A DNA stretch of 64,000 bases from Phlyctochytrium arcticum (GCA_025602905.1 JAHLKI010000002.1:310001-374000), one strand, 5' to 3'; positions 13,753 through 25,574 are shown, counted from the stretch's first letter. Made by a program: numbers and translations. Notes: generated by a model not told the origin, from the letters alone.

Positions 13753-15739
13753 ATGAACGGAATGGTTAGTCTCTTGTCCTCTATCCTGGCTTGCCGTGGT
13801 TAGAGCGACATGGATTGGGGTCCAGTGTTACTGCGCGCCCCGTTGATCCGAATCTCGTCGAGCGATACTGACCAGCACCTTCTCGTTTAGCAACCACAAA
13901 TCATTCTCCTGAAGGAAGGAACCGACACGTCGCAGGGCAAAGGCCAACTTCTGTCAAACATTACCGCGTGTATCGGAACCGCTGAAATGATTGCCACAAC
14001 TCTGGGTCCACGAGGAATGGACAAGTTGATTGTAGACAAGTCTGGTGGGTAATTGCGACCTTGAGCGTGGAATGCGCTGTCCTTTTGAGGCACACTAATC
14101 TAACGATCATATCGTCTGTTTTCAGGAAAGGTTACAATTTCAAATGACGGAGCCACAATCATGCGGTTGTTGGATGTTGTACACCCTGCTGCCAAGGCTC
14201 TTGTAGACATTTCGCGTGCCCAGGATGCCGAGGTAACTACTGCTCCAGAGATTTTGGCATGATGGCAATTTATTTAAATTTGTTTGCTAGGTTGGAGATG
14301 GAACCACAAGTGTTACACTTTTCGCTGCCGAGCTTCTGAAAGAAATTAAACCATATGTTGATGAGGGTGTTGCACCACAAACCATCATCAAAGGTTTCCG
14401 TCGCGCCTCCACTTTGGCTGTCAACCGCGTCAAGGAGCTTGCTATTTCTGTAGAGCGAACGAATGAGGCCGAGTTCCGGGATCTTCTGGAGAAGTGCGCC
14501 GGAACCTCCATGTCTTCCAAGCTCATCCACTCCCACAAAGGCTTTTTCACAAAAATGGTTGTTGACGCTGTCTTGAGTCTGGATCAAACTGAGTTGAACG
14601 AGCGCATGATTGGAATCAAGAAGGTGCCCGGAGGTGCCATGCAGGACTCTGTGCTGATTGACGGTGTCGCATTCAAAAAAACGTTCTCTTATGCCGGATT
14701 CGAACAACAGCCAAAATCATTCAGCAAGCCAAAGATTCTCGCCCTGAATGTTGAGCTGGAGCTCAAGGCAGAGAAGGACAATGCCGAAGTTCGTATCGAG
14801 GAAGTTAGTGAATACCAGGCCATCGTTGATGCTGAATGGTCCATTATCTACGACAAGTTGGAGAAGATTGTCGCCACCGGCGCCAAGGTTGTCTTGTCCA
14901 AACTGCCCATCGGTGATCTTGCCACACAGTACTTTGCCGACCGAGACATTTTCTGTGCTGGTCGTGTTGCATCAGAAGACTTGATTCGAACTGTCAAGGC
15001 AGTTGGTGGTAGCATTCAGACCTCCGTAAATGATATCAAGCCCGAGCATCTCGGTATGTGCGAGACATTTGAGGAGCGCCAAATTGGTGGCGAGCGATAC
15101 AATCTTTTCAAGGGTTGCACTCAGGCAAAGACATGTACTCTCGTACTCCGTGGCGGTGCCGAACAATTTATCGCCGAGGTTGAGCGGTCTCTTCACGATG
15201 CCATCATGATTGTTCGCCGAGCCATCAAGAACAAGACTGTTGTAGCTGGTGGTGGTGCTATGGAGATGGAATTGTCCAAGTACCTCCGAGACTACTCCCG
15301 CACGGTTGAGGGCAAGCAACAAATGATTATTGGAGCATTCGCCAAGGCTTTGGAGATTATTCCCCGTCAACTTTGCGACAATGCTGGTTTCGATGCCACA
15401 GACATTCTGAACAAGTTGCGCCAGAAGCATGCTCAGGGTAAGTCCTTCATAATTGTGCTTCACTAAATGCTATCTTTTCATGTTTCTAATATTCATCCCA
15501 AAGGTGGCACATGGTATGGTGTTGACATGAACACTGAGGACATTGCCGACAACTACAAGGGTTTTGTATGGGAGCCTGCATTGGTCAAGACCAACATGCT
15601 TTCTGCCGCTTCCGAGGCTGCTTGCCTCATTTTGTCTGTCGATGAAACTGTCAAGAACCCCCAGAGCGAGGCACCAACCCAGGGAATGCCTCGAGGCGGA
15701 GGCCGGGGCGGACGGGGACGGGGTGTTCCAAGGCGTTAA
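13753..15739 (+). CDS. CCT7: T-complex protein 1 subunit eta (CCT7)
   Basis: This is the eta subunit of the cytosolic chaperonin TRiC/CCT, which folds actin, tubulin and WD-repeat proteins using ATP. Exons are 13753-13764, 13891-14044, 14126-14232, 14291-15437 and 15504-15739. The first exon is only 12 nt and encodes MNGM, which continues as [20 protein letters not shown]. Diagnostic features are [14 protein letters not shown], the ATPase motif [37 protein letters not shown] (eta-specific), [18 protein letters not shown] and [13 protein letters not shown]. The C-terminus ends in a Gly/Arg-rich tail ([10 protein letters not shown]) of the kind seen in eta subunits. All conserved blocks are present and in frame. 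Confidence 0.97.
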
Positions 15740-16001
15740 AGATTTCCGCCGGGAATGAGGAGAAATGAATTGCGGTGGATTGTGCCGAGGATCTGATGTT
15801 TGGCGGACGTCGCGAACAAGCCTTTCCCGATTACTGGCGTACTCTACTGTGCTTGACATGAGAGGTTTATCTACTGGTGTATCTATCGCTTGGCTCAAAT
15901 TTTGTACAGAAATACTTAAAGGCTCATTTAATACATAAAAAGCGTACTTCTGACTGGTTTCCAGCTTTCAAACAGCGGCAGCATGTTGCGCTGAATTATC
16001 A

Positions 16002-17411
16002 TTATGCCTCGGCAACTAAACCACCCAACGTGTTCGACTGTTCAAGGATCGTTGAGAGGCTTATTGCCTCACGGATGCATGTTCGCTTTCCAGGACTATG
16101 AACATCTGAAGTCGATGGTGGCACGCTGGTGGATGAGTCTTCAGAAAGCGAGCTCAAAACTCCTGAAACCCAATTCATGTCGGTAAGCGGGGAAAGGTCT
16201 TCGGCTCCCTTCTTGTGACTTTCCCATGCCGCTGGTTTGGGCAATTTCTAACGAGCGATTGACCAGTCAATATCCGGCTATGTGGACATATGAGAGACTC
16301 ACCGCTTTCACTCGTGAATACTCTTCTTCCTGACTTGTGAATTCGCGTATAACCTGGTCAGTGCCAAACTCGTGGTATATCCTCGTATCATTGATTCGGA
16401 AGAGCACATCATCCACCCGGAGAAAGAAACGACAAAGGACGAAAAAACATGATGGCATGACCCGCTAGTAGAAATCAGTGAGGTAAGCCCGCTTGAACTC
16501 ATCCTGCAATTTGGTTTTAGCACATACCACGCGTACTGTCAACATGGCCGTTCCATTGTCGGCCAATTCATCCTCGAAAAGAACTAACTCATCGTAAAAC
16601 AGAATAGGATCGGGACGCTTGAGTCGCTCTATATCAATCTCGGCGGTGGTGGTTGGCTTGAACAATGATGGGGCAGGAGTGGGCGTGGGTGCTTGCGTTT
16701 GCTGATCTGATAGAGATGGGTCGGAGACGGAATCAGAGAGGGGTGGGTAGAGACTTATGGAGCCAGTGTAATCGGTGGTATACGTCCAGTCATATGGTTT
16801 GATGACATCTTTGATTTTCTCGTGGGCCGCTGCACTTTGATCACGAAATGCATCATTAGCATCCAGCTTTGTTTATATTGAGCAGGGAACGTCTGCATTC
16901 GCCAGTCTAGGTACCTTTTCTTTGACCAATGATCCGCGTACGATACTTTGATTCCCTCAGCGGCACTGGCAGATGCATCTACCCGCAATAGTGCATCAAT
17001 AGCTTTGAAAGAGATGTTTACGCCAGAGGGGTCGTGATGAAGCGTCAGATGGTTGTTGCCAAACAACATTTCAGGAGTGGGGACTGGAAGTATTTCGGAT
17101 GCTCTTTGGAGAATCAAATATGCATTAGTTTATGGACATATCCTCAAGAGCTGTGGTAAACGTTGCGCCCACCGTTCAAGTTCACCCGCGTTGCAAATTG
17201 GGGCTTTGCGTGCCAGAATTGTCCATCCCTGCAGTGCAATGCCGGACTCTTGGCCTTGGCGAAGTATTTTATGTGGTGGTGTTGCTGCTGTCATGACTTT
17301 TACGGCTCCCCTCCCTTTGCGAAAAGACTGAGGATCACGTTGGACGTCGCAGCGAAATGATGTGGGCAACCGTCCGAATTCGGTTAGATGGGAATCTGGG
17401 CACAAAACCAT
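16002..17411 (-). CDS. TIP41: TIP41/TIPRL-family regulator of PP2A-like phosphatases
   Basis: TIP41 family proteins bind the catalytic subunits of PP2A-type phosphatases and act in TOR signalling. The ATG is at 17411. Exon 1 encodes GWTILARKAPICNAGELERW, the conserved N-terminal block. The next exons encode PEMLFGNNHLTL, ALLRVDASA and IKVSYADHWSKKR, then KPYDWTYTTDYTG. The strongest signature follows: ILFYDELVLFEDELADNG, SMLTV-like AMLTVRV, then MPSCFFVLCRFFLRVDDVLF and INDTRIYHEFGTDQVIREF. The final exon, after a GTGAGT donor, encodes a less conserved tail that ends at 16002. At least five exons are needed; the splice after GELERWAQ is approximate. The 3' end faces the convergent CCT7 gene, leaving about 260 nt between stops. 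Confidence 0.92.
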
Positions 17412-17559
17412 GTTTACACCCTGGTTTACTACAAGAAGTTGAGAGAGATATACAACAGGAATTCAAAGGGCCCATCAAGAATCAGTGTGTTTGCGAAATG
17501 TACAGATAACATTAAAAGTTAAGAAAAAATTAAGTTAAATTGGAGGATGTGAAAGCTCC

Positions 17560-18893
17560 TCAGCTTTCCTCCATGTCATCATCATCCTCATTTTGCCATG
17601 TTCCGTCGTCGGGTGCTGATGGAGCTGGGGGATGCTCGGCGAGGTACGGGTTAATTTCGGAGAGTAAGTTCTGGCAATGTTCAATGATTTCCGGATCCAC
17701 ATTATTGCCATACTTTTCATTCAGCTTTGATACGAGTGATTAGCCATTTGTTTTAGGGCATCAACGAGTATAAAACTTACGCGCAGTATGTTCTCAAAGC
17801 ACTCGGCAGCTGCAGCCCAATTGTCAGATTGTCCGCTGTGGGCCATCTCTTCTGTGGCCGCTGTTTGTCCGATAAGGTAATAACACCAACCGTTCAGGTA
17901 CCACCCTTCCGGATCCTCCTCATCCTCCAACAAACATGTCTGCAGCACCAATAGGGCGCGCTCATGCATTGACAACTCCAGTAAGATCTTGGCAGTCGCA
18001 AGTCGAGCAGCGTATTCAGGCCAATTTGCATGACCGTCGTATCCATCGGATTGATCACTGCTGCTATCAATCCATATATCCATACTCTGTTGGATGGCTA
18101 TCCGGGCGTCATCTGGTCGGGATTGAGACATGCGCACTGAGGCAAGGGACTGATATGCTTCGGGATTTTTGGGGTCGTACGTGATTGCTTTGGCTGTATA
18201 TGATTCACATGATGATTCCGCTTCTGGTTCATCACTGCAAGCGTCATGGTAAGCGATTTTGAACACTTGAACATAGGAAGAGAGGGTAGCCCTACCAACA
18301 ATCAGTCATGTATATCTCAGTCATTGAGCATAAAGCTTCTGACGCCCTCCGGCGAAGGGCGGATTCCTCGTCCTATCAGTGGGGTTTAGTCATAAGCGAA
18401 GGACACATGCGAAAGAGTACATGGCAATGCGTACCTGCGAGATACCACCCGCCTTGATCTGGTGTTCCAGAACTTCCATTCCCCGCTGGTAATACTCCAG
18501 CGCTTCTTTCCCTCCACTCATTTGTCCAAGATATAGGAACTTTGGATACCCAACAGCAGGTGCCAGATTTACCGCCTGCAAAAAGTACTCTTTGGCCCTC
18601 AGGGCACATTCAGCCACCTTTGCGTCCTCTCCCGACTCGCCGGCAACCGTCATCTCTTCCATGGCAGTCACACCAAGAGCTTCCAGTATCGTCACATCAT
18701 TTGGTTTGATTTCCAGCGCTCGGGTGAGAAATTTGTGGGCGAGTTCGGGGTGGCAGTCGTCAAGAGCTTTCTGAGCATGCGCAAGCAGTGTTTCCGGGTT
18801 ATGCTGACTTTCTGAAGGAGGGGTAGGGGGTGCTTCGACTTGATCGGCTGCTACTACTGCCTTCTTCTTTTGCCGCTGCTTCCCTTTTGGCAT
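17560..18893 (-). CDS. ACL4: Acl4-type TPR assembly chaperone of ribosomal protein L4
   Basis: Acl4 is a fungal tetratricopeptide protein that binds newly made Rpl4 and delivers it to pre-60S ribosomes. The ATG at 18893 begins MPKGKQRQKKKA, a basic N-terminus. TPR-like helices follow: LLAHAQKALDDCHPELAHKF, LTRALEIKPNDVTILEALGV, AKEYFLQAVNLAPAVGYPKF and YLGQMSGGKEALEYYQRGME. Downstream exons give AITYDPKNPEAYQSLASVRM and ERALLVLQTCLLEDEEDPEG with WYLNGWCYYLIG. The last exon encodes an acidic tail, TWQNEDDDDMEES, which is typical of Acl4 and of histone- or r-protein-binding chaperones. Several introns interrupt the frame, and exact junctions near 17.7 and 18.3-18.4 kb are approximate. It ends only 149 nt upstream of the TIP41 start on the same strand. 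Confidence 0.88.
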
Positions 18894-19050
18894 ACTGGTT
18901 GTGTTTGAATAGGTGGGATTTCACAAATGTTTTGCCAGTTTTGAATGGTCAAAACAAATTCACTTCAATTCAGATTGCGAAAACTACGCCTTCGGGATGG
19001 CACAGCTTTGATGAGGTCAGGACTAGGATCGCGATTTTCCCAAGCAACAC

Positions 19051-19353
19051 CTATAGATCTCGCTCAATGGAAGTGCCCGAAAAGATCCAACGACGGCGGC
19101 GTCCTAGTGGTCGATCTGTCAACCCTGTCTCGTTTCCTTCACGGATAGCGACTGAGGCAATGGACGCGGTCATCAATATAGGAGAAAATATCGTTACGTG
19201 GTGGGATGGGCGGACATTCTCCGGTTTTGTTAGGTTTGCTACGATGTTGTCAACGCTATCGTCCCTATTACCTGAATTCTGTTTTGCTGTAGCGGGATCT
19301 TGGCCATTTCCTTGAATTTCCTCATTATTGCGGCCAGACTGGGTATGATTCAT
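19051..19353 (-). CDS. Hypothetical 100-residue ORF (weak)
   Basis: An ATG-started frame of 100 codons lies in the 0.8 kb gap (18894-19702) between the Acl4 and Nur1-like genes. It has a polar Asn/Gln-rich start (MNHTQSGRNNEEIQGNGQ), one hydrophobic stretch (TIFSPILMTASIASVAI) that could be a membrane segment, and a basic end (RPLGRRRRW). It is not recognised. It may be a small membrane protein, part of a leader, or chance. The rest of the gap shows nothing else. Confidence 0.25.
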   Translation of the reverse strand: MNHTQSGRNNEEIQGNGQDPATAKQNSGNRDDSVDNIVANLTKPENVRPSHHVTIFSPILMTASIASVAIREGNETGLTDRPLGRRRRWIFSGTSIERDL

Positions 19354-19702
19354 GCGGATTCAGAGGAGTTCTGGTCGTATAATTCTGAGGAACTACCTGT
19401 GAACGAGAGATTGCGAGTTGTACGTTCGCCATGCATGAATGTAGGACTCAAAGTTCTGAGATCAACTTGTAGGCCAAAATTTGGTATCTCGTTTTGTGGT
19501 TCATCTCGTTGGCAAACACCGTCAAGATGTTTTTTTCGTTCAAAACATACCAACTATTCCGACAGCCCACGAAGGTATATAAATATCCCGCCGTAAAGGG
19601 TGTTCACAATATGCTCAATATTCCGCACAGTCTTCGTCCGGGAAAAAACACGACCGATCTTGGATAATCAAATCTCCAAATGCCAAGATCGTAACGCTCG
19701 AC

Positions 19703-20710
19703 ATGCAAGGCGATGCAGGAGAAGATGAGGATGTCTCACAAGACTTGCAAGAGGAGCAGAGCCGTTACAATTCCAACGCGCCTATTTATAAAAAGGTTTT
19801 AATGACTACGTTTGGCAGGTATGTCATGGTTCATTGTTGCGTCGCTGCAGCGCTCCCCGCAACGACTAATTCGTTCTCTATTGACAGGCTTCGGTCGTTA
19901 ATTAGCTGTATTTTCGCCATCGGCCAGCCCCAGCCATCAAAATCACGGAAAGTGTGGCAATTGAAAGTCTGGCACCCTTCACCAGGCACCACTACATTGT
20001 TTACGTGGGTACCATGGTGAATTGGAGCATGACAGGACACTAAGTCAATTCTGACAGTTGGTATTCTCCGTTATCGTTGATGGCTATACATAACATCGGC
20101 GGGAAGGACTATCCTTACTGGATAGCGCTTTCGATCTGCTGCTCCTTAATGGTATGCATCCTCAATTATTTTAACGTAAAAACGTCTAGACTCATGATCA
20201 AAAGCTTTCCTTCACGATTGAGAGATTCCAGGACTTAGTACGGGACCGTGAAATCCTTGCCGGTCAAGTCCTCAAAGAATACAGTCAAGAAATATACAGC
20301 ATAGAAAACTTTCCTCCAGAATCCCAGGTCGTGCTGATCACAGATCGACGGCAGTCTCAAGCGCAAGCGTATCGGCGACCAGCACCCGCAGAATCGCAGG
20401 CGGCTATACAAGCGCGGCTGTACGCGCAGCGAATGGAGAAAGCAAGTGTAGGTGCGAAAGTCGGGCGACGAGATGGGGGGGAATATTCTGACGAAGAAGA
20501 GTCAGGGTAAAGCGCAAATTGACACCAACGCCGATTTTGGAAATTGACACGCGTTGTTGCAGAGATGAAGTTCAGGAAGAGATTCCTGAAGAAATACGAC
20601 TTAGAAGCCTGCATGACTGGCTTAGCACGACGGTTCAACATAAGCAATGGGCCGAAGTTGAAAACAACGAGAACATGGCCCCGGTTAGCCCTGCACGACG
20701 GTCGCGATGA
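19703..20710 (+). CDS. Nur1/DUF2418-like nuclear-rim membrane protein (tentative)
   Basis: Five exons can be joined cleanly. They start at the ATG at 19703 and run through introns with GTATGT, GTGGGT, GTATGC and GTAAAG donors, ending with SPARRSR at 20710. The spliced product reads VWQLKVWHPSPGTTTLFTWY, then SPLSLMAIHNIGG, a hydrophobic segment (YWIALSICCSLMLSFTIERF), and DLVRDREILAGQVLKEYSQE. The order is Trp-rich block, aromatic SP motif, membrane span, then a charged helix with a GQVL-EY motif. This resembles the fungal DUF2418/Nur1 family, which tethers rDNA and heterochromatin at the inner nuclear membrane. The assignment is from memory of family features. The C-terminal tail is acidic, then basic. 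Family identity is moderate; that this is a real spliced gene is likely. Confidence 0.6.
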
Positions 20711-20767
20711 GGAGCATGTATCTTGTATCAATGTATATAAATAATAGTGGCCGCTCTGGCCAATACT

Positions 20768-21692
20768 TCAAGCTTTTCCTATGCGCTTCAAGTACGCATT
20801 CCAACCTGCTTCCCGGTACCGCTTTGCTTCGGCAACTGGGTCGGGCGCAGTGTATATCCCTCGCCCAACTATGATTACATCGCATTCACTCTCCAAAATG
20901 ACTTGCTCGGGGGATCGATATTGCTGCCCAAGAGAATCTCCGGGCTGGGCCATCGACACGCCCGGTGTTAGGTAGAGAAAGTCGGTGTTTGAGACGTCCG
21001 ATGCACCCGCTACCTCCAGCCGTCTCTGTCCAATGAAGCCCACAACAAAGTCTCGGTTCTTGTGAGCCATTCGGACAGCTTCTTCAGAATATGACCCAGT
21101 AGCCAATGATCCTGCAGATGACATCTCTGCCAACAAAAGTAAAGCTCGGTTGAGGGGTAGACCGACTTCCTTCAGGCCTTTAATGATCCCTTCGCCTGGA
21201 ATGGGGTGGGCGTTCGTAATGTCTGACCAAGAAGCGATCTTGTACACTCCTGACGAATACTGGAACTTGACTGTGTTGCCTGTAACCGATAGAAGAATAA
21301 GTAACCGTCGCTCCAAGAGTTGCCAAGGCTCTTTCTAACCAATATCGGCAAACTTCCGGTCTTCAAAAATGAGGAAGTTATGTTTGCGGCCCAGCTCTTT
21401 CAGTTGCTCAACCAGATCTTGATCAAAGTCGTCGATAATGTCAATGTGTGTCTGTCCTATATGAGATATTGCGTAGACCATCAAGCGTCTCCGAATTAGA
21501 AAGTACCTTGAAGACACAGATGTAGGGTCCTAGTAGATCAGCTAATCGTAGGAGTTCAGCTTTGGTGGTCACATCGGCAGCTATCGACAAATTGGTCTGC
21601 TTTGTGTCCATCAAGTGGAGGAGAGCTCGGGCGGTCGTATTGGTAAAATTCAGAGCCCGTGAACTGTATGATTGCTTGTGCGGTTGAGCCAT
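20768..21692 (-). CDS. URA3: Orotidine 5'-phosphate decarboxylase
   Basis: This enzyme decarboxylates OMP to UMP, the last step of de novo pyrimidine synthesis. There are three exons. The first, from the ATG at 21692, encodes [20 protein letters not shown] and [12 protein letters not shown]. The second encodes [20 protein letters not shown] and [13 protein letters not shown], which contains the catalytic Asp-x-Lys-x-x-Asp array. The third encodes [20 protein letters not shown] and ends with [15 protein letters not shown] [20 protein letters not shown], the phosphate-binding end of the barrel. Its length and layout match the monofunctional fungal URA3/ura4 type. It is divergent from the methylthioadenosine phosphorylase gene, with about 210 bp between starts. 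Confidence 0.96.
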
Positions 21693-21901
21693 ATCTATAG
21701 GCTTGATCAGGATACTACAATAATAGAGATCTGGTTGTGTTCTTTGCTCGAATGCAAACAGAATTTCGCAGAATTCATGCCATCAAATCAGCCTATCCAC
21801 GTGATTAGTGGGAATTGCGAAATTTCACCTCGAAATTGTTTCGCCATGTTTCGAAAAAGTTATCAATCACTGCAGCAGAAGAAGACCAAAGGCGGCCCAT
21901 C

Positions 21902-22816
21902 ATGACCATCAACGAGGAGCTTCTCACCGACGTCCACATTGCTGTTATTGGTGGCTCAGGTCTCTACCACCTCGACAACCTTGAAGTTCTTGGGGAGATC
22001 AACCCTCTTACACCCTGGGGTCATCCTAGCGACAAAATCATTATCGCCAAGACGCCTGATAATCACAAGATTGCTTTCCTGGCACGACATGGACGAGGAC
22101 ATTATTTGAACCCCAGTGAAGTTCCCGTAAAGGCCAATATCGCGGCTTTGAAACACATTGGAGTTAAGGTCATTTTAGCCTTTTCTGCTGTTGGATCATT
22201 GCGCGAGGAAATCAAGCCCAGGGACTTTGTCTTGCCGTCTCAAATTGTGGACCGGACCAAGGGAATTCGACCCTCCACCTATTTCGAGAATGGGTTGACT
22301 GGGCATGTCATGTTTGCGGACCCTTTCGACAAGGATTTGGCGGATATCGTGCTTGCTCAAGCGGGAGTGTGCACTGGTGTTGATTTCCACTCAGACAAAA
22401 CTCTGGTTTGCATGGAAGGACCTGCATTCTCGACCCGGGCAGAATCCAAGATGTACCGATCATGGGGATGCGATATCATCAACATGTCCGTTGTCCCCGA
22501 AGCCAAACTCGCTCGCGAGGCTGAGATTGGTTACCAGATGGTGTGCATGTCCACAGACTACGACTGCTGGAAAGAATCTGAAGAGGCTGTTTCTGTTGAA
22601 GCCGTTATTGCCAATCTAGGCGCCAACTCGGACAATGCCAAGCGTCTCCTATTGGCGGTGATTCCAGCAGTCATCAAGGCAATGGATGCTAACGAGCTGA
22701 AATCAGTTGCTGCACTTAAAGGGGCAAACAAGTACGCCGTTATCACTGCACCCTCCAAACGTAACCCGGAGGAGGTTAAGAAATTGGATTACATCCTCCC
22801 CGGTTATTTTAATTAG
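21902..22816 (+). CDS. MEU1: S-methyl-5'-thioadenosine phosphorylase
   Basis: This enzyme (MTAP) phosphorolyses methylthioadenosine to adenine and methylthioribose-1-phosphate, in methionine salvage. The intronless frame from the ATG at 21902 gives 304 residues starting MTINEELLTDVHIAVIGGSG. The GGSGLYHLD loop binds phosphate; FLARHGRGHYLNPSEVPVKA, FSAVGSLREEIKPRDFVLPS, CMEGPAFSTRAESKMYRSWG and NMSVVPEAKLAREAEIGYQM are signatures of trimeric purine nucleoside phosphorylase family 2. The frame stays open upstream to an ATG at 21815, which would add 29 residues (MRNFTSKLFRHVSKKLS...). The internal ATG is preferred because it begins at the conserved domain. Confidence 0.95.
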   Translation: MTINEELLTDVHIAVIGGSGLYHLDNLEVLGEINPLTPWGHPSDKIIIAKTPDNHKIAFLARHGRGHYLNPSEVPVKANIAALKHIGVKVILAFSAVGSLREEIKPRDFVLPSQIVDRTKGIRPSTYFENGLTGHVMFADPFDKDLADIVLAQAGVCTGVDFHSDKTLVCMEGPAFSTRAESKMYRSWGCDIINMSVVPEAKLAREAEIGYQMVCMSTDYDCWKESEEAVSVEAVIANLGANSDNAKRLLLAVIPAVIKAMDANELKSVAALKGANKYAVITAPSKRNPEEVKKLDYILPGYFN

Positions 22817-23388
22817 ATTAGACCTTCTTTCCCACTTTTTGTTTTGGACTTACGTAGCCACTGGTAGCATTCACACCTGCACATTTTTTTAAATTATTTC
22901 ACCTCAAATTGATGATTGTACATTCAAACATGATGTCCATAGTGATGTCCCTTGAAAATAGCTGTAGGAATTTTCGAGGTTGTTGTTGTGAGTACTTCAA
23001 TACCCATCATTTTCTCTTGTCTTTATGATACATTTCGTCTCAAAAATCCACCTGCCTTCGTTTTTCGAAACAAGAGCTCGACGCTGACACTGAGATTTGA
23101 CGCGAACGTCGCGAAGCGCGGATGACTCCGAACTTGACAGGCTCGCCAAGCATTTTATCGAACGTGTCCACGCACTGCAGAACGACGATCTTGCAACATT
23201 CATAGGAAGCGGAACTACACAACACACCCTTGAAATCCACCGAAAATACCGTCCAAGTTGAACAAGTTCTGAAGACGAGGAGCACGAAGATTGAACCTGA
23301 GAAATTCAACCACAACAGATCACGGTAAAAACAGCAAACTCCACCGGCCAGCAAAGTCGAGGGCAACTCCAGACAAGGCACTGCAATA
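22817..23388. other. Intergenic, no gene seen
   Basis: This holds the 3' flank of the phosphorylase gene and the 5' flank of the Rmd5 gene. Small minus-strand frames overlap the start of the Rmd5 gene and are shadows of it. Confidence 0.5.
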
Positions 23389-24594
23389 ATGGAGACCTTG
23401 GAGGCCATCTCGGCCGACTTTGCCAAAGTTGCGCAAAAGCAAGAGTCATCAACCGCCGAGGTGGATTCCGTCCTACAGTCTCTCATTGATGCGTTTACCG
23501 GTTCAATTTCCCAAATTGAGGCCGACCCTTCTTCCCTCTCGTCCACACTCGCCTTACTGAAACAAAAGACGGGAGCAACAGCCAAAACCCTTTCCAGTCA
23601 GCAAGAGGATGTCCGACGAGCTGCCATGCGTCACGACAAGACCCTTCGGGCGTCATTCAAGACAGATCTGAATAACATTTGGGATCCTAAGGCGTTTGAA
23701 GGCAAAGAAGATGTATTGAACAAGACGATTGCAATGCATTTGATCAGGGAGGGAAAGTTTGCGCTGGCAGAATCGCTCATCAAAGAAGCCAAACTGGACT
23801 TTCCATCAGAGTTGCAGGGGCAATTTGCTGAAATGTATCAAATCTTGGAGGTGATGCGAATGGGTCAACTGGAACCGGCGATACGGTGGGCCACAACGCA
23901 TCGGGAAGAACTTGTAAAGCGATCATCGGGACTAGAATTCCAGTTGCATCGGCTTCAGTTTTTACAATTTCTATCAACCGGACAGACCGAAGCGGCTTTG
24001 CAGTATGCAAAAGCTAATTTCAGTGGCTTTGCCGGACATCAGTTCAAGGGTAATATATTGCGAAACGTTACAGTTCCCCCACGATGCTAACCGAATTACG
24101 CAGAAATTCAACGCTTAATGTGCGCATTCCTATATGCCAATCGCCTCGCTGAGTCACCATATGCCGACCTCCTCGACCCGCGCGCATGGTCCGACATTCA
24201 GCACCACTTCACGCGCGACTTTTGCCAGCTGCTCGGACTCTCTTCCGAGTCTCCACTCTACGTGTCAGTACTTGTCGGTACGCTTGCCCTCCCTACCATC
24301 ATCAAAATGTCATCCATCATGAAGGACAAGTCGGGCTTGGAATGGTCACAAGCCGGAGAGCTTCCAGTTGAGATTCCGCTACTACCTTCTCAACACTATC
24401 ATTCCGTTTTTGCTTGTCCAGTCAGTAAGGAGCAAAGTACGGAGGAGAATCCGCCTATGATGATGGGCTGTGGGCATGTGATCTGCAAATGTTGTCTGGA
24501 TAGGTTGGGCAAGGGGAGTCAAAACACGCGGTTCAAATGCCCGTACTGCCCAACAGAGAGCACAGCTGCCCAGGCGAATCGAATATACATTTAA
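23389..24594 (+). CDS. RMD5: Rmd5/Gid2 (RMND5) subunit of the GID/CTLH ubiquitin ligase
   Basis: Rmd5 pairs with Fyv10/Gid9 as the RING dimer of the GID/CTLH E3 ligase, which in yeast targets gluconeogenic enzymes. Exon 1 begins [20 protein letters not shown]. Exon 2 joins in frame by a phase-1 splice (AAG G / AA ATT) after a GTAATA donor at about 24049. The middle contains a LisH-like and CTLH region: [20 protein letters not shown] and [20 protein letters not shown] with [20 protein letters not shown]. The C-terminus has the degenerate RING typical of the family: [31 protein letters not shown] and FKCPYCPTE, ending in IYI. The partner Fyv10 is not in the window. Confidence 0.95.
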
Positions 24595-24783
24595 TCTCAA
24601 TCATTTCTCATCCCTCATCATACTGTCACATTGTAGTGTGTACAATGAATAGATTTTATCTTTGACATCTGGAAGCTATAGCGCAAACGATTCTCTATTA
24701 TGTTGAAGGTCGTCCGCGTGATATATTAAGATGCAGGATGTGAAATAAATATACAAAGGTAACAGTATGCGTTTGCGTCTGTT

Positions 24784-25275
24784 CTAATGGCCAGCATCGG
24801 CTTTTGGTGTTGCTGGCTTTTCCGCCAAGACATCTGCTCCGGTCTCTGTCCGTTCAGGCTGCGTGGTGTCGTCCGTATCTTCCTCATCCTCGTCGTCATC
24901 ATCGTCTTCATCATCGTCCTCATCATCCAACTCGTCGCCATATATATCAGGGTGCTCCTTGAAGCATTTCTGCATTTCCCGGAAAGCATCTAAACAATCG
25001 ACACCCTTGGGCTCTTCGGTCGAATAAACAAAACAGGAAAACGCGGCCTTGAAGGATTCACCGCAGGGAGGTTTGGTCATGCCAGCAATGCAAGGACAGT
25101 CCCAATTTATCTCGCCAGTTTCGGGGTTGTAGGCTTCTTCCTGAGCGGCGGCGGGGTCGGTTGTGGGGTCCGGCTGCTTGCTGTCAGCGGCATCACCTTG
25201 CGCTTGAGAATCATGTTTGGTAGTTTCGGGCTGCTCGGCCGAGGCAGATGCCTGCTTTGTTGAAGAGGTAGTCAT
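24784..25275 (-). CDS. MIA40: Mitochondrial intermembrane space import protein Mia40
   Basis: Mia40 is the oxidoreductase that traps cysteine-rich proteins in the mitochondrial intermembrane space by disulfide relay with Erv1. The intronless frame of 163 residues contains [11 protein letters not shown], with the redox-active Cys-Pro-Cys, followed by a twin CX9C helix pair ([12 protein letters not shown] and [12 protein letters not shown]). A very acidic Asp/Glu tract follows. The N-terminus has no obvious presequence or transmembrane anchor, so it resembles the short, soluble animal-type form (CHCHD4) rather than the anchored yeast form. The large transposon at 25.6 kb inserted about 290 bp upstream of its start. 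Confidence 0.95.
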   Translation of the reverse strand: MTTSSTKQASASAEQPETTKHDSQAQGDAADSKQPDPTTDPAAAQEEAYNPETGEINWDCPCIAGMTKPPCGESFKAAFSCFVYSTEEPKGVDCLDAFREMQKCFKEHPDIYGDELDDEDDDEDDDDDEDEEDTDDTTQPERTETGADVLAEKPATPKADAGH

Positions 25276-25566
25276 ATCTGTTGTCTTAAACAGAGATCTC
25301 GTCTTTTGATTCTCTCAGAACTGTCTCAAGAAACGTACTTTTTCGCAGCGGAATTTGAATTTGTCAGAGCGAGCTGCAAGGATCTGACGACTGCGCAGCT
25401 TGTTGCCGGGACAACATCGGACTAAATTGAGGATGAGAATTTACGATCGGAGATCAGACGTAGGCAGATAAACGGTTTATACAGAGAACAAGGAACTGAG
25501 AGAGCATTCTGCAAGAACTATCCACATATACAAATTCAGAGAGTTCAACATTCTTTTTTTTTCGTT

Positions 25567-25574
25567 TAGATCAA
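25567..25574. repeat. 8 bp target-site duplication of outer MULE, left copy
   Basis: The sequence TAGATCAA directly abuts the left inverted repeat and recurs exactly at 35416-35423, directly after the right inverted repeat. An 8-11 bp duplication is normal for Mutator-like elements. Confidence 0.9.

Noticed and set aside
15470..15898. Minus-strand 142-codon frame
   Set aside because: Antisense to the last exon of CCT7.
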